A program made the position numbers and the translations under genes. This document shows, piece by piece, positions 4,746 through 6,153 of a stretch of DNA of 6,153 nt (position 1 is its first letter; every line of letters begins with the position of its first letter). Origin of the DNA: Clostridiales bacterium (GTDB taxonomy: Bacteria; Bacillota; Clostridia; Oscillospirales; QAMX01). The DNA lies in NCBI GenBank assembly GCA_016285815.1, contig JAEERN010000142.1, forward strand, positions 1 through 6,153. Reading direction: 5' to 3'. The notes beneath the pieces are model-generated. The model searched no databases. It was not told the origin of the DNA and saw only the letters and a program-made list of their open reading frames with translations.

Positions 4746-6153
4746 GTGGATCGGAAACAGAAGAGAGCGCTGACGGAGATCCTCGTCACGGCGGTCCTGT
4801 TCGCGGCGCTGTTCGCACTGGACAAGGCCGGCGTGCTGGACGGGCTCCGGATCTGGATGAAGCTGATCCTGTACGCCGTGCCGTATCTGCTGATCGGGCA
4901 CGGCGTGCTGCGGAAAGCGGCCGTCAAGCTGATCCACGGCCAGGCCTTCGACGAGAATTTCCTGATGACCGTGGCCACGGCGGCGGCCTTCGCCATCGGC
5001 GAGTTCCCCGAGGCGACGGCCGTGATGCTGTTTTACCAGATCGGCGAGCTGTTTCAGAGCTATGCCGTCGGAAAGTCCCGGGCGTCCATCGCCGAGATGA
5101 TGAGCATCGCGCCGGAGTACGCCAATCTGGAGACGGCGGACGGCGTGCGCGAGGTCGATCCCGACGACGTGGAGGTCGGAAGCGTGATCGTGGTCCGGGC
5201 CGGGGAGAAGATCCCGCTGGACGGAGAGGTGATCGAGGGGACGTCGTTCCTCGACACGTCGGCCTTGACGGGCGAGTCCGTGCCGCGCCGCGCCGCGCCG
5301 GGGGACGCCGTGGTCAGCGGGTGCGTCAACGGCGAGGGGACCCTGCGCGTGCGGACGGCAAAGCGCTATGAGGACTCTACCGTGTCGCGGATCCTGGAGC
5401 TGGTGGAGAACGCCAGCAGCAAAAAGGCCCGGCTGGAGAACTTCATCACGCGCTTCGCCCGCTGGTATACGCCGGTGGTGACGGTCTGCGCGGTGCTGCT
5501 GGCGGTGATCCCGCCGCTGGTCACGCGGTCGGCCTTTGCGCCGTGGATCCACCGGGCCTGTATCTTTCTGATCGTCTCCTGCCCCTGCGCGCTGGTGATC
5601 TCGGTGCCGCTGGGCTTTTTCGGCGGCATCGGCGCGGCGTCCCGCTTGGGCGTTCTGGTCAAGGGCAGCAACTATCTCGAGGCCATGAGCCAGGTCACGA
5701 CGGCGGTCTTCGACAAGACCGGGACCCTGACCCGGGGTGAGTTCCGCGTCAGCGGCGTGTTCCCGGCGGAGGGCGTTCCGGCGGAGGAGCTGCTGACGCT
5801 GGCCGCCCACGGAGAGGGGATGTCCACGCACCCTATCGCCCGGTCCATCCGGGAGGCGTACGGGAAGGCGGTCGACCCGGAGCGGATCGGCGAGGTCACC
5901 GAATCGGCGGGCCGCGGGATCCGGGCCCGGGTGGACGGACGGGAGCTGCTGCTGGGCAGCGCGCAGCTGCTGGCGGACGACGGGATCGCCGTTCCCCCCG
6001 CGGCGGACGCGGGCACCGTGGTCCACGCCGCCTGCGGCGGACGGTATCTGGGGCGCATCGTCATTTCGGACGAGGTCAAGTCCGGCGCGCGGGAGGCCCT
6101 TTCGGCCCTGCGCGGGGCGAGCGTCCGCCGGACGGTGATGCTCAGCGGCGACC
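4746..6153 (+). CDS. cadA: P1B-type heavy-metal (Cd/Zn/Pb) translocating ATPase, N-terminal 469 residues (runs off the window)
   Basis: Membrane pump that couples ATP hydrolysis to export of divalent soft metals. It starts at GTG 4746, preceded by an AGGAGGAGG tract (4733-4741); no ATG start fits the beginning of the protein. There is no N-terminal HMA domain: a short charged tail leads directly into membrane segments at about 11-25, 39-55, 72-87 and 89-104. DENFLM (69-74) is typical of CadA/ZntA relatives. The actuator domain carries TGES (175-178). Further membrane segments lie near 243-259 and 271-293, the latter with the metal-site motif CPC (Cys279-Pro-Cys281), and are followed by the phosphorylation motif DKTGT (Asp323). 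The nucleotide domain shows His362-Pro363 and GRGIRARV (389-396). The window ends at the hinge residues SGD, so GDGxND and the last two helices, whose residues decide metal specificity, are not visible. CPC with a CadC-like regulator favours Cd/Zn/Pb over copper. Confidence 0.95.
   Translation, partial: MDRKQKRALTEILVTAVLFAALFALDKAGVLDGLRIWMKLILYAVPYLLIGHGVLRKAAVKLIHGQAFDENFLMTVATAAAFAIGEFPEATAVMLFYQIGELFQSYAVGKSRASIAEMMSIAPEYANLETADGVREVDPDDVEVGSVIVVRAGEKIPLDGEVIEGTSFLDTSALTGESVPRRAAPGDAVVSGCVNGEGTLRVRTAKRYEDSTVSRILELVENASSKKARLENFITRFARWYTPVVTVCAVLLAVIPPLVTRSAFAPWIHRACIFLIVSCPCALVISVPLGFFGGIGAASRLGVLVKGSNYLEAMSQVTTAVFDKTGTLTRGEFRVSGVFPAEGVPAEELLTLAAHGEGMSTHPIARSIREAYGKAVDPERIGEVTESAGRGIRARVDGRELLLGSAQLLADDGIAVPPAADAGTVVHAACGGRYLGRIVISDEVKSGAREALSALRGASVRRTVMLSGD

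Noticed and set aside
4430..5371. Plus-strand frame overlapping the HMA gene and ATPase, with an Arg/Gly-rich product
   Set aside because: It is a shadow frame. The real products in this interval are the HMA protein (4485) and the GTG-started ATPase (4746).
4359..6026. Long minus-strand reading frame opposite the HMA and ATPase genes
   Set aside because: The plus strand encodes an ATPase with all expected motifs in order. The antisense translation is Arg/Gly/Asp/His-rich with no recognisable domain.

Overview
The window is G+C-rich, about two-thirds by eye. It has strong AGGAGG-type ribosome binding sites, GTG starts and sigma-70-like promoters. The proteins look like those of Bacillota/Clostridia: a Firmicutes-type ribulokinase, a CadC-type repressor and a cadmium/zinc ATPase with the CPC motif. 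A high-G+C gut clostridium (Oscillospiraceae-like) is the best guess. The genus cannot be fixed from this sequence, and both ends of the window cut through genes.

Left part (1-3761, minus strand): a sugar catabolic operon transcribed right to left. It runs from L-fucose/D-arabinose isomerase (fucI), through an AraB-type ribulokinase, to the first 48 residues of a short-chain dehydrogenase/reductase that leaves the window. The isomerase can make L-fuculose from L-fucose or D-ribulose from D-arabinose. The kinase belongs to the ribulokinase family, not the fuculokinase family. Together they suggest a D-arabinose to D-ribulose to D-ribulose 5-phosphate route, although fucose use remains possible. 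A perfect 12-bp GC-rich hairpin sits between fucI and the kinase gene and may uncouple their expression.

Middle (3762-4048): a divergent promoter region of 287 bp. It holds a plausible minus-strand promoter for fucI and, facing the other way, an exact-consensus sigma-70 promoter (TTGACA, 17 bp, TATAAT) for the metal operon. A palindromic operator lies just after the latter.

Right part (4049-6153, plus strand): a heavy-metal efflux operon. It encodes a CadC-like ArsR/SmtB repressor that keeps most CadC metal ligands at the same residue numbers, a stand-alone 71-residue heavy-metal-associated (HMA) domain, and a P1B-type Cd/Zn/Pb ATPase that begins at GTG and runs off the end. A second operator, clearly related to the first but inverted, lies between the repressor and HMA genes. 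The likely circuit is that the apo-repressor blocks transcription at both operators and metal binding releases it. The HMA protein then buffers or delivers metal and the ATPase exports it.

I see no undescribed system. The points most worth checking are the inverted operator pair, the single in-frame UGA plus hairpin separating the HMA domain from the ATPase, and the fucI/AraB-type kinase pairing.
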